Below, in pieces: positions 49,385-59,080 of a DNA stretch of 64,000 bases. This DNA comes from Phymorhynchus buccinoides (Eukaryota; Mollusca; Gastropoda; Neogastropoda; Raphitomidae), in NCBI GenBank assembly GCA_017654935.2, contig CM065713.1, forward strand, positions 16,300,080 to 16,364,079. The letters run 5' to 3'. The number at the start of each line of letters is the position of its first letter. Positions within the stretch are counted from its first letter, which is position 1. The notes under the pieces are model-generated. The model was given only the letters and a program-made list of their open reading frames with translations, searched no databases and was not told the origin of the DNA. The position numbers were made by a program, and so were the translations under genes.

Positions 49385-50919
49385 CAAAACACCTTTCTAC
49401 CACTGACATGCCGTTGAGTTTCTCCTCAACACACCTTTCTACCACTTACATGCCGTTGAGTTTCTCCTCAACACACCTTTCTACCACTTACATGCCGTTG
49501 AGTTTCTCCTCAACACACCTTCCTACCACTTACATGCCGTTGAGTTTCTCCTCAACACACCTTCCTACCACTTACATGCCGTTGAGTTTCTCCTCAACAC
49601 ACCTTTCTACCACTTACATGCCGTTGAGTTTCTCCTCAAAACACCTTTCTACCACTTACATGCCGTTGAGTTTCTCCTCAACACACCTTTCTACCACTTA
49701 CATGCCGTTGAGTTTCTCCTCAACACACCTTTCTACCACTTACATGCCGTTGAGTTTCTCCTCAACACACCTTTCTACCACTTACATGCCATTGAGTTTC
49801 TCCTCAAAGCACCTTTCTACCACTTACATGCCGTTGAGTTTCTCCTCAAAACACCTTTCTACCACTTACATGCCATTGAGTTTCTCCTCAAAGCACCTTT
49901 CTACCACTTACATGCCGTTGAGTTTCTCCTCAAAACACCTTTCTACCACTTACATGCCGTTGAGTTTCTCCTCAAAGCACCTTTCTACCACTTACATGCC
50001 GTTGAGTTTCTCCTCAACACACCTTTCTACCACTTACATGCCATTGAGTTTCTCCTCAAAACACCTTTCTACCACTTACATGCCGTTGAGTTTCTCCTCA
50101 AAACACCTTTCTACCACTTACATGCCGTTGAGTTTCTCCTCAAAACACCTTTCTACCACTTACATGCCGTTGAGTTTCTCCTCAACACACCTTTCTACCA
50201 CTTACATGCCGTTGAGTTTCTCCTCAAAGCACCTTTCTACCACTTACATGCCGTTGAGTTTCTCCTCAAAACACCTTTCTACCACTTACATGCCGTTGAG
50301 TTTCTCCTCAAAACACCTTTCTACCACTTACATGCCATTGAGTTTCTCCTCAACACACCTTTCTACCACTTACATGCCATTGAGTTTCTCCTCAAAACAC
50401 CTTTCTACCACTTACATGCCGTTGAGTTTCTCCTCAAAACACCTTTCTACCACTTACATGCCGTTGAGTTTCTCCTCAAAACACCTTTCTACCACTTACA
50501 TGCCGTTGAGTTTCTCCTCAAAACACCTTTCTACCACTTACATGCCGTTGAGTTTCTCCTCAAAACACCTTTCTACCACTTACATGCCGTTGAGTTTCTC
50601 CTCAACACACCTTTCTACCACTTACATGCCGTTGAGTTTCTCCTCAAAACACCTTTCTACCACTTACATGCCATTGAGTTTCTCCTCAACACACCTTTCC
50701 ACCACTTACATGCCGTTGAGTTTCTCCTCAAAACACCTTTCTACCACTTACATGCCGTTGAGTTTCTCCTCAACACACCTTTCTACCACTTACATGCCGT
50801 TGAGTTTCTCCTCAAAACACCTTTCTACTACTTACATGCCGTTGAGTTTCTCCTCAAAACACCTTTCTACCACTTACATGCCGTTGAGTTTCTCCTCAAA
50901 ACACCTTTCTACTACTTAC
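49385..50919 (-). repeat. 42-bp array of exon-end plus 5' splice sites
   Basis: About 36 copies of a 42-bp unit directly downstream (minus strand) of the 159-nt exon of gene B. Each unit reads TTTGAGGAGAAACTCAACGG-CAT/GTAAGTGGTAGAAAGGTGT: the last 23 nt of the exon (coding FEEKLNG) followed by the first 19 nt of the intron, including a perfect GTAAGT donor. Variants are few (CCATTG, AAGC/AAAC/ACAC at the junction, GTAGTAG near the exon). Paralogous gene A has one copy of this sequence. The 580-codon plus-strand frame is an artefact of 42 being a multiple of three. Confidence 0.95.
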
Positions 50920-51078
50920 ATGCCGTTGAGTTTCTCCTCGAACACAGGCACCTGCAGCGAGATGTTCGTGTGCACGCTGCCCTCTTCCACAGAATCTTCC
51001 AGAAGGTCTCGGTCAGAGTTCCGCGACCTCAGGTCGCCGAGGTTATAGGTCACAAACTTCATCTTGGTCTCTCCGAAC
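50920..51078 (-). CDS. Gene B exon, conserved cytoplasmic segment (159 nt)
   Basis: Acceptor TTTCAACACAG, donor CAT/GTAAGT, phase 2 to phase 2, 52 whole codons. It reads FGETKMKFVTYNLGDLRSRN, then EDSVEEGSV-HTNISLQVPVFEEKLNG, the part best conserved with gene A exon 3. This donor is the first of about 37 equivalent donors. Use of any later one would keep the frame but read ATG-TAA at the first junction and truncate the protein after EEKLNGM, removing the 135-residue tail with the basic patch and YxN motifs. Confidence 0.88.
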
Positions 51079-51089
51079 CTGTGTTGAAA

Positions 51090-51700
51090 CATCCTCCTCA
51101 TGAAAATCACCATTACGATAATGATGTAATAATATATCCTCCTCATGAAAATCACCATTACGATAATGATGTAATAATATATCCTCCTCATGAAAATCAC
51201 CATTACGATAATGATGTAATACATCCTCCTCATGAAAATCACCATTACGATAATGATGTAATAATACATCCTCCTCATGAAAATCACCATTACGATAACG
51301 ATGTAATAATTCATCATCCTCATGAAAATCACCATTACGATAATGATGTAATAATATATCCTCCTCATGAAAATCACCATTACGATAATGATGTAATACA
51401 TCCTCCTCATGAAAATCACCATTACGATAACGATGTAATAATTCATCATCCTCATGAAAATCACCATTACGATAATGATGTAATAATACATCCTCCTCAT
51501 GAAAATCACCATTACGATAATGATGTAATAATACATCCTCCTCATGAAAATCACCATTACAATAATGATGTAATATATCCTCCTCATCAAAATCACCATT
51601 ACGATAATGTAATAATATATCCTCCTCATCAAAATCACCATTACGATAATGATGTAATAATATATCCTCCTCATCAAAATCACCATTACGATATTAATAT
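51090..51700. repeat. 45-bp minisatellite upstream of the 159-nt exon
   Basis: About 13 copies of a 45-bp unit (CATCCTCCTCATGAAAATCA, CCATTACGATAATGATGTAA, TAATA), some shortened to 42 bp. It reaches to within about 12 bp of the acceptor of the 50920-51078 exon and bridges to the partial exon copy at 51745-51789. Tyr-Tyr-Ile and His-His frames are artefacts. Confidence 0.95.
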
Positions 51701-51744
51701 GATAATATTCTATAAAATCCCAGTCACAGTTACACAATCGCTGA

Positions 51745-51789
51745 ACTGCAAGGTTACAGGTCACAAATTTTATCTGGGTCTCTCCGAAT
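51745..51789 (-). pseudogene. Partial copy of the 159-nt exon of gene B
   Basis: The minus strand reads AATGCCAG/A-TTC-GGA-GAG-ACC and encodes FGETQIKFVTCNL, corresponding to FGETKMKFVTYNL of the real exon 700 bp downstream. It has an acceptor-like AG at the same place, then diverges with no donor. Together with the 45-bp array it indicates a tandem duplication of the acceptor side of this exon followed by repeat growth. Confidence 0.75.
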
Positions 51790-51799
51790 CTGGCATTAT

Positions 51800-52200
51800 T
51801 TTATACATAATGACAACTGAAATTGTAATGATGACGATGATGATGAGGAGGAGGAAGAGGAGGAGGGGGAAACTTTTAAAAAAATCACTGCAGGATTTCA
51901 GAGTAACATAAAAACTGATAAATAAAAAATCCAGATAAAAACAAAAACACGAAAAACACTGACATTTCAAGGCAACATAATATATCCGATATACAGCTAA
52001 TATACAGCTCTAAGTCCTGGTAAAAACAAATATGAAATCTAAAAATAACGTCATAAAAATACGAGGGAATAGGGGATGTTCGGTCAAGTAATGAAAAACA
52101 ACAACTGCAATAACAAAAAAGTGATCATATACTAGTCAACTTTTTGCTCCCCCTATAACTTGAAGGCGAGCATTTGAGAGAAAAAACACCAACAACTGCA
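51800..52200. other. Unassigned A/T-rich intron sequence
   Basis: A/T-rich, with a short GAG/GAT-rich stretch at about 51827-51870. No gene seen. Confidence 0.5.
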
Positions 52201-52406
52201 TTAGGGCACACACACATTAGATCCACAATCCATACATTCCGTGCGGAAACCCCGTACACTTATAAGAAACAAGCGGATTGGATTACGCATGAGTTTCTCG
52301 CGCGTGATATGCACTCTTTCATATTTCTTACTTCCAGATTTTTTTAACGGATTGCAAATGGGTTTCCGCGAGGATCTTTGCACGTATATGTGCACACAGC
52401 CTTAGA
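52201..52406. mobile_element. MITE related to 1520-1805
   Basis: Shares TTCCGTGCGGAAACCCCGTAC and GGGTTTCCGCGAGGATC-like segments with the AGGCCG family and ends ACACAGCCTTAG. Diverged, partial inverted structure. Confidence 0.5.
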
Positions 52407-52422
52407 AAGGTATCCAAAGTTG

Positions 52423-52820
52423 CCATAATTCACGGACTATAAACCGCAACTTTTTTTCTGAACAAGGCGGCAAGTACAGTGCTGCGGCCTAAACGTTACC
52501 GCAAGTGAAAGTAAGCTCAACTCAGTGGCATCCTTGATTCAGACCTTTGATCTGTGGCCTTGTTCACGGTTGATGACCAAAAAATCACCTTGATTTCGGT
52601 GGTATATTTTTCACAAAATGACGATCTGTTTCACGGTCCGACACTTTCGCTTTGGCAGTCAACACACCCGCGATCAACTCTAGACTCAACCGTAAGTGGA
52701 CATCGTGCTTCCGCGGCTTATGCTTCGACGCGGCTTATGCGTGACGTTTTTCAGATTGATTTTTGTTAAAGTAGGGGCGGCTTATATTACGAAGCGGCTT
52801 GTAGTCCGTGAATTACGGTA
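52423..52820. mobile_element. MITE with TAATTCACGGACTA ends
   Basis: Left end CATAATTCACGGACTATAAACC, right end GTAGTCCGTGAATTACGG: inverted repeats with inner GCGGC-rich motifs (GCGGCTTATGCGTG, GGCGGCTTAT). A truncated relative starts at about 60222 (TAATTCACGGACTATTAGCC). Confidence 0.7.
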
Positions 52821-53330
52821 TCTGAAAACCATAAATTAACTTGGCTGAATTATTTCCCCTTGTTGTGTGAGGACTGGGCATTTGATCAGGTTCGTAAAAC
52901 AATCACCAAAATCAAGTTATGAAGAGTTAGGCATCAATATTTTCAGACAAGATTTGCAACACCATGCACTAAACGATCGCAAAATATCAGATTCCATAGC
53001 TTCGTCGTTTGTCTCCTATTGACGAAAACAGCTAACACATAGAAAGAAGGAAAATCTCACATTCCGATCTTTGACCCCCCTCTACAACCAAAGCTGAATG
53101 TAAACTATGCAATGATTGGTTGATTTCAAGAGAGGCAAGGTCAAAGCAAACTGAAAGTAGGTTATGACGTCGCACTGGAAAGCTGGTTACACGCCATAAA
53201 TCAAAACCTCTTGAAAACTCTTATGAGCCGGAGCCGGGCCATTCGTCCTAAACAGTTGTGCGAGCCATGAGCCGGGTCCGGCTCATTCGTCCCGAGTGAG
53301 TTCAAAAAAGAAATGTGAGTGAGGTGACGC
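52821..53330. other. Unassigned intron sequence
   Basis: No repeat family recognised except the short duplicated GAGCCGGGCCATTCGTCC/GAGCCGGGTCCGGCTCATTCGTCCC around 53226-53292. Confidence 0.5.
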
Positions 53331-53336
53331 ACTCAC

Positions 53337-53397
53337 CTATCCACGTAGTGCCAGCCTGTCTTGTCCTGAGGCTTGACCTTGGTCACAAGGCAGGGAC
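53337..53397 (-). CDS. Gene B 61-nt exon
   Basis: Acceptor ATTACTGTGCAG and donor AG/GTGAGT; enters in phase 1 and leaves in phase 2, joining the membrane exon to FGETKMK. It reads PCLVTKVKPQDKTGWHYVD, matching the gene A 61-nt exon (KP-x-x-KTGWH-x-x-DR) in length, phase and sequence. It is the last and only complete member of a 125-bp tandem array; the five upstream copies retain the acceptor but carry TAG instead of CAG after KVKP and lose the 3' end with the donor. Confidence 0.87.
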
Positions 53398-54106
53398 CTG
53401 CACAGTAATGGGGGGGGGGTCAATGTTTCTCAACTCATTCCAGACAAATTCCCAGGACTCTCGTTACTGGACAGTGCCAGCCTGTCTTGTCCTAAGGCTT
53501 GACCTTGGTCACAAGGCAGGGACCTGCACAGTAATGGGGGGGGGGTCAATGTTTCTCAACTCATTCCAGACAAATTCCCAGGACTCTCGTCACTGGACAG
53601 TGCCAGCCTGTCTTGTCCTAAGGCTTGACCTTGGTCACAAGGCAGGGACCTGCACAGTAATGGGGGGGGGTCAATGTTTCTCAACTCATTCCAGACAAAT
53701 TCCCAGGACTCTCGTCACTGGACAGTGCCAGCCTGTCTTGTCCTAAGGCTTGACCTTGGTCACAAGGCAGGGACCTGCACAGTAATGGGGGGGGGTCAAT
53801 GTTTCTCAACTCATTCCAGACAAATTCCCAGGACTCTCGTCACTGGACAGTGCCAGCCTGTCTTGTCCTAAGGCTTGACCTTGGTCACAAGGCAGGGACC
53901 TGCACAGTAATGGGGGGGGGTCAATGTTTCTCAACTCATTCCAGACAAATTCCCAGGACTCTCGTTACTGGACAGTGCCAGCCTGTCTTGTCCTAAGGCT
54001 TGACCTTGGTCACAAGGCAGGGACCTGCACAGTAATGGGGGGGGGTCAATGTTTCTCAACTCATTCCAGACAAATTCCCAGGACTCTCGTCACTGGACAA
54101 CGCCAG
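53338..54106 (-). repeat. 125-bp array containing decoy copies of the 61-nt exon
   Basis: Six units of about 125 bp. Each includes a polypyrimidine (C)8-10 run, ATTACTGTGCAG acceptor and the first 45 nt or so of the exon, up to CTGGCAC, then about 55 bp of unrelated sequence. Decoy acceptors lie at about 53523, 53648, 53772, 53897 and 54022. The decoys differ from the real exon by CTAAGG for CTGAGG (plus strand), creating an in-frame TAG. Confidence 0.93.
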
Positions 54107-54114
54107 CCAGAGCA

Positions 54115-54306
54115 TTAGGCCGTGTACACACTTAAGCGGATATTCCATGCGGAAACCCACGCGCAATCCATAAATAAGTTAAACAAAGAAGGGACAAGAT
54201 TTGCACACGTGTCCGAATTTCCCCTATATGCGTAAACGTTCATCCATCTTTCTTCCCCCATTTATTTAGGGTTTTCCGTACACGGCTAATGTGAACCCGG
54301 CCTTAT
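54115..54306. mobile_element. MITE, TTAGGCCG family, copy 2
   Basis: Starts TTAGGCCGTGTACACACTTAAG and ends GCTAATGTGAACCCGGCCTTA; 192 bp, an internally deleted relative of 1520-1805. It directly follows the 125-bp array. Confidence 0.7.
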
Positions 54307-54769
54307 TCTGAGTTTTCTCATAAACAGCAATTTCGGAGTCTTAAAACTTGTCTGAATCCCTGTGTTCACAATCCATGGCTCGTTCTTCAAGTCACTCCCC
54401 CTCCTCACTCTTTCCGCGTTAGCTTCACTTAACATTTAACACTTTTATTTCATATTTTCATGAGAAAAAAAAGAAAACCTAGGCAACGGTAGTCTTTCTC
54501 ATTTTTCTAACAAAAACATGTGAGATAGCTAATAAATATTATGCCATAGGCATGAGCCCCCCCTCCCCCCTCCTCCCCCAAAGCTGTAAGGAAAATGCTA
54601 TTTTAAAGGGATTTGAAAGGCTCTACATTTGCTGAAAAGATCCTCATGGTGCCTATCATCATGCAAAGTTTGGTTGTGCTACCATTGGTATAGTATTTTA
54701 CAGACTGTAAGGCCACACTCTCTTCCACCCAACTTGGACCCCTGTGCCTTGCAATACCACCAACAAGAG

Positions 54770-55012
54770 TAAGAAACTGTAGGAACAAAATCAGAATTTT
54801 GTGTCAAACTTGGGGGTGGGGGGCGCATTATTATATGACCAACAATAAAGTAAAAAAACTGTGGGAACAAAATCAGAATTTTGTGTCAAATTTGGGTGGG
54901 TGGGGGGTGCATTGTAATACGACCAATAATAGAGTAAAAACTGTAGGAACAAAATCAGAATTTTGTGTCAAATTTGGGGTGTGCGTATTATAGTTCGTAA
55001 AATACGGTAGTT
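54770..55012. repeat. Three copies of an about 80-bp unit
   Basis: The unit contains AACAAAATCAGAATTTTGTG, TCAAATTTGGG and TAATACGACCAATAATAGAG; the last copy ends TATAGTTCGTAAAATACGGTA. Likely the body of a MITE related to the TAATTCACGGAC family (inference). The preceding 54307-54769 is unassigned. Confidence 0.75.
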
Positions 55013-55057
55013 TCTGAGAAAATTACAATGTTGAAGTTTTTCACCACACACCCACAC

Positions 55058-55605
55058 AGACCTGTTTACCCTTATAATGAACAACCTGGAATTTGCCACA
55101 GAAAAGCCCGGAATTTGAGAGAAAAAACAACAGAATTCACATCGCAATGTCGCTTACGCCGCCATGCGAAATTTTGAAGTCCACGTTGCAGTACTTGCAG
55201 TGTGCATGCTCGTCTCCCAAACGCGAATTTGTTATTCCTGGCACTTTCAAATACTTTTGAGAAAACTTCTGCTTCACTTTCGGCCGTTTCACCCTATCAC
55301 TGCTGTCGTTTGTCGAAGATTTCTGGTGCTTGCTGCCTGCGGTTGACTTGCCTGACGACATGTTTGGCGCAAAACTACAATCTCTGCCAACAAGAAATAC
55401 TATCATTGATTGAGGGGGGGTCCACGGACCAATGAAACATCGAGTCTCAGAACTCCATGGTTTCGGTCAACCCTTGCGTCTTTTCATACAAACAGAAACA
55501 AATAATCCCGGGATTTTCAGCGTTCACACAGAATTTATTATTCTACTCAGAATTTTTGCAAATTCCTAGGATAATTTCGGCAAAACCGGGAGGGTAAACA
55601 GGTCT
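55058..55605 (-). mobile_element. Non-autonomous hAT-like element 1
   Basis: Inverted ends AGACCTGTTTACCC and GGGTAAACAGGTCT are flanked by near-identical 8-mers (ACCCACAC left, CCCCACAC right), fitting an 8-bp hAT target duplication. It carries a truncated transposase N-terminus on the minus strand. It sits in the gene B intron just downstream of the membrane exon. Confidence 0.75.
55137..55361 (-). pseudogene. hAT transposase N-terminal fragment (BED-type zinc finger start)
   Basis: A 74-residue frame starting MSSGKSTAGSKHQK, with a basic region and then YLKVPGITNSRLGDEHAHCK and YCNVDFKISHGGVSDIA: the CxxC half of a BED-like zinc finger followed by the F-x-ISHGG-x-xD box common in hAT transposases and derived genes. 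The frame stops before the His half of the finger and no catalytic region follows, so it cannot transpose. Confidence 0.65.
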
Positions 55606-55694
55606 CCCCACACATACACCAACACACACACACGTCAGAATATGACGACATACACTCACTTCACGAGTCAAAAACCCCAAGGGAAATGACTTAC

Positions 55695-55832
55695 ACCACT
55701 TGACGAGGTGCTGCCTGAAGCAGAAGAAGAGGACGAGGATGACGATGACGACCAGCAAGATGAGACCCAGCACCAAGAGGAGAATCTCCGGCCACGACAG
55801 CTCATCTGCCGCCGTACTGGCCGACACGTCGG
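55695..55832 (-). CDS. Gene B membrane-spanning exon (138 nt)
   Basis: Acceptor TTGTCCTGCAG, donor GGT/GTAAGT, phase 1 to phase 1. It reads DVSASTAADELSWPE, a 23-residue hydrophobic helix ending in LFFCF, then RQHLVKW. Exactly as in gene A the donor lies about nine residues after the helix, in phase 1. The upstream neighbour is the Thr/Pro stalk exon; the acceptor is preceded by 2.1 kb of 27-bp repeat. Confidence 0.88.
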
Positions 55833-55844
55833 CTGCAGGACAAC

Positions 55845-57952
55845 ATGGGGCATTGCATCATATCGGATATTGCATCATATCAGATAACATGGGGCATTGC
55901 ATATCGGATATTGCATCATATCAGATAACATGGGGCATTGCATCATATCGGATATTGCATCATATCGGATATTGCATCATATCAGATAACATGGGGCATT
56001 GCATCATATCGGATATTGCATCATATCGGATATTGCATCATATCGGATATTGCATCATATCGGATAATATCGGGCATTGCATCATATCGGCTAACATCGG
56101 GCATTGTATCATATCTGATAAGATCGGGCATTGTATCATATCGGATAAGATCGGGCATTGTATCATATCGGATAAGATCGGGCATTGTATCATATCGGAT
56201 AAGATCGGGCATTGTATCATATCGGATAAGATCGGGCATTGTATCATATCGGATAAGATCGGGCATTGTATCATATCGGATAAGATCGGGCATTGCATCA
56301 TATCGGATAACATCGGGCATTGTATCATATCGGATATTGCATCATATCGGATAAGATCGGGCATTGCATCATATTGGATAAGATTGGGCATTGTATCATA
56401 TCGGATAAGATCGGGCATTGTATCATATTGGATAAGATCGGGCATTGTATCATATCGGATAAGATCGGGCATATGTATCATATTGGATAAGATCGGGCAT
56501 TGCATCATATCGGATAACATCGGGCATATGTATCATATTGGATAAGATCGGGCACTGTATCATATCGGATAAGATCGGGCATTGCATCATATCGGATAAG
56601 ATCGGGCATTGCATCATATCGGATAAGATCGGGCATTGCATCATATTGGATAAGATCGGGCATTGCATCATATTGGATAAGATCGGGCATTGTATCATAT
56701 CGGATAAGATCGGGCATTGTATCATATTGGATAAGATCGGGCATTGTATCATATCGGATAAGATCGGGCATATGTATCATATTGGATAAGATCGGGCATT
56801 GCATCATATCGGATAACATCGGGCATATGTATCATATTGGATAAGATCGGGCACTGTATCATATCGGATAAGATCGGGCATTGTATCATATCGGATAAGA
56901 TCGGGCATATGTATCATATTGGATAAGATCGGGCATTGTATCATATCGGATAAGATCGGGCATTGTATCATATTGGATAAGATCGGGCATTGTATCATAT
57001 CGGATAAGATCGGGCATATGTATCATATTGGATAAGATCGGGCACTGTATCATATCGGATAAGATCGGGCATTGTATCATATCGGATAAGATCGGGCATT
57101 GTATCATATCGGATAAGATCGGGCATATGTATCATATTGGATAAGATCGGGCACTGTATCATCGGATAAGATCGGGCATTGTATCATATCGGATAAGATC
57201 GGGCATATGTATCATATTGGATAAGATCGGGCACTGTATCATATCGGATAAGATCGGGCATTGTATCATATCGGATAAGATCGGGCATTGTATCATATCG
57301 GATAAGATCGGGCATTGTATCATATCGGATAAGATCGGGCATATGTATCATATTGGATAAGATCGGGCACTGTATCATATCGGATAAGATCGGGCACTGT
57401 ATCATATCGGATAAGATCGGGCACTGTATTATATCGGATAAGATCGGGCACTGTATCATATCGGATAAGATCGGGCATTGTATCATATTGGATAAGATCG
57501 GGCACTGTGTTATATCGGATAAGATCGGGCATTGCATCATATCGGATAAGATCGGGCATTGTATCATATCGGATAAGATCGGGCATTGTATCATATCGGA
57601 TAAGATCGGGCATTGCATCATATCGGATAAGATCGGGCATTGTATTATATCGGATAAGATCGGGCATTGTATTATATCGGATAAGAACGGGCATTGTATC
57701 ATATCGGATAAGATCGGAAATTGTATTATATCGGATAAGATCGGGCATTGTATCATATCGGATAAGATCGGGCATTGCATCATATCGGATAAGATCGGGC
57801 ATTGCATCATATCGGATAAGAATGGGCATTGTATCATATCGGATAAGATCGGGCATTGCATTATATCGGATAAGAACGGGCATTGTATTATATCGGATAA
57901 GATCGGGCATTGCATCATATCGGATAAGATCGGGCATTGTATCATATCGAAG
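55845..57952. repeat. 27-bp minisatellite against the membrane-exon acceptor
   Basis: About 78 copies of CGGATAAGATCGGGCATTGTATCATAT with variants (ATATGTATCATATTGG, CACTGTATCAT, shorter 14-16 bp units near the exon with GATAACATGGGGCATTGCAT). Ile-Ser-Asp-Lys and Met-Pro-Asp-Leu frames are artefacts. On the minus strand the unit has almost no AG dinucleotide. Confidence 0.97.
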
Positions 57953-58004
57953 GTGAAATTCGAAAACTTCGTATCTCGATTTTGTTTTATTTTTTAATTA
58001 GATA

Positions 58005-58340
58005 GTTCTTCTTCTTCTTCTGCGTTCCCAGGCCTTGTGGCCACAATGGGTAAGGTACATATGTGTCCGGTCTTCAGTTTCCACAGGTCTCCCCGCTGCG
58101 TACAGCCGACACAATCCAAGTTCGGAGGAGCTGAAAGGAGAAACATTATTTGGAAGAAATGTTTTTGAAAAAAGGCAGGAGAATGGGCCAATAAATCAGA
58201 AAGATAGTAGAAGACAAAAAGCAAAGGGAAAAGGCAGAGTCAAAGAGTGGCAGAATAGAGGAAGTTACAAGCACAGAACTTCCAGAAGGTGGGGGAACTA
58301 TTTTTGCAAAAGACCCCCCGGTATCCCCATGGGGAAAGTT
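58005..58340 (-). mobile_element. SINE-like element, (GAA)n tail, in gene B intron
   Basis: On the plus strand it runs (TTC)n-TGCGTTCCCAGGCC, GTCTCCCCGCTGCGTACAGC, AGCACAGAACTTCCAGAAGG to CCCCCCGGTATCCCCATGGG. It is the only copy outside the giant palindrome. Confidence 0.75.
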
Positions 58341-58549
58341 AGATACATAGTCAGCTTTCTAATTTTTCCCGCCAACTTCCACCAAAAGCTTGTATCTCTA
58401 ACGACTTTCTATCTGGGGTAAATGAGGTTGTGAAAATAGAGTTTGAAAGCTTGCATAGACATCTATATGTGTGCAAAGCTTGAACAATGTACGCCTTCTA
58501 TTTCCCGAGAAAATGCCAACGTTAAAGTTTGGAGATTAGACCACGGACG

Positions 58550-58850
58550 CAACACACACACACACACACACACACATACACACAACCGAACAACTATCAT
58601 ACTATAGACTCACTTTGTGTTAACTTCGAGTGTGAGTGTGGGTGTGCTTGTGCATGTGTGTGTGTGCGTGTGCATGTGCGCGCGAGTGCACACGTGTGCG
58701 TGCACGTATGTGCGTGTGTGTATGTGTGTGTGTGTGTGCGTGTATGTGTGCGTGTGTGTATATGTGCATGCGTGTGTTATGTGCGTGTGTGTGTATGCAT
58801 GTGTGTGCATGCATGCATGTGTAGGCGCGTGTGTGCTCGTGCATGTGCTC
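58550..58850. repeat. (CA)n and degenerate GT-rich tract
   Basis: (CA)n at 58551-58585 and a GT-rich stretch from about 58630 to the donor of the 58853-59062 exon; the donor GTGAGC is again contiguous with repeat. Cys-Val frames are artefacts. Confidence 0.9.
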
Positions 58851-58852
58851 AC

Positions 58853-59062
58853 GGTCGTCAGTGGCGGTGGTGGTGGGTGCGGGTGTGGTGATGGGGTCGA
58901 CGGAGCAGGACACACTGGCGGTGGCGCCCTCTCTGGCCGTGGTCTCCAGGTAGGGGCAGCCATCACAGTAGTACTGCCCCGGGTTCTCAGAGTAAAACCC
59001 CACAGGGCACAGCGCACACTGCTGAGTGGTCAGGTTGAAGTAGCTGCCGTACAGACACGACT
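58853..59062 (-). CDS. Gene B exon: second GCC2/GCC3 module and stalk
   Basis: Acceptor TTTGATTTTCAG, donor C/GTGAGC, phase 1 to 1, 210 nt. With the split codon it starts [20 protein letters not shown] and continues [20 protein letters not shown], then about 25 residues rich in Thr, Ala and Pro ending TDD. The C-x(10)-C-x(2)-C-x-G-x-Y/F-x(6)-GQ-x(2)-C-x(2)-CP pattern is that of a GCC2/GCC3 (ephrin-receptor-like) module. NLT is a glycosylation sequon. A hAT-like element begins 18 bp beyond the acceptor. Confidence 0.85.
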
Positions 59063-59080
59063 CTGAAAATCAAAGACAAA

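Noticed and set aside
49306..51048. 580-codon plus-strand frame of a 14-residue repeat
   Set aside because: It is the antisense of the donor-site array and of the 159-nt exon of gene B; the unit length of 42 keeps it open.
51800..55680. Splicing of the membrane exon directly to the 159-nt exon of gene B
   Set aside because: Phases 1 and 2 are incompatible and would read a stop; the 61-nt exon at 53337-53397 resolves this, as does the equivalent exon in gene A.
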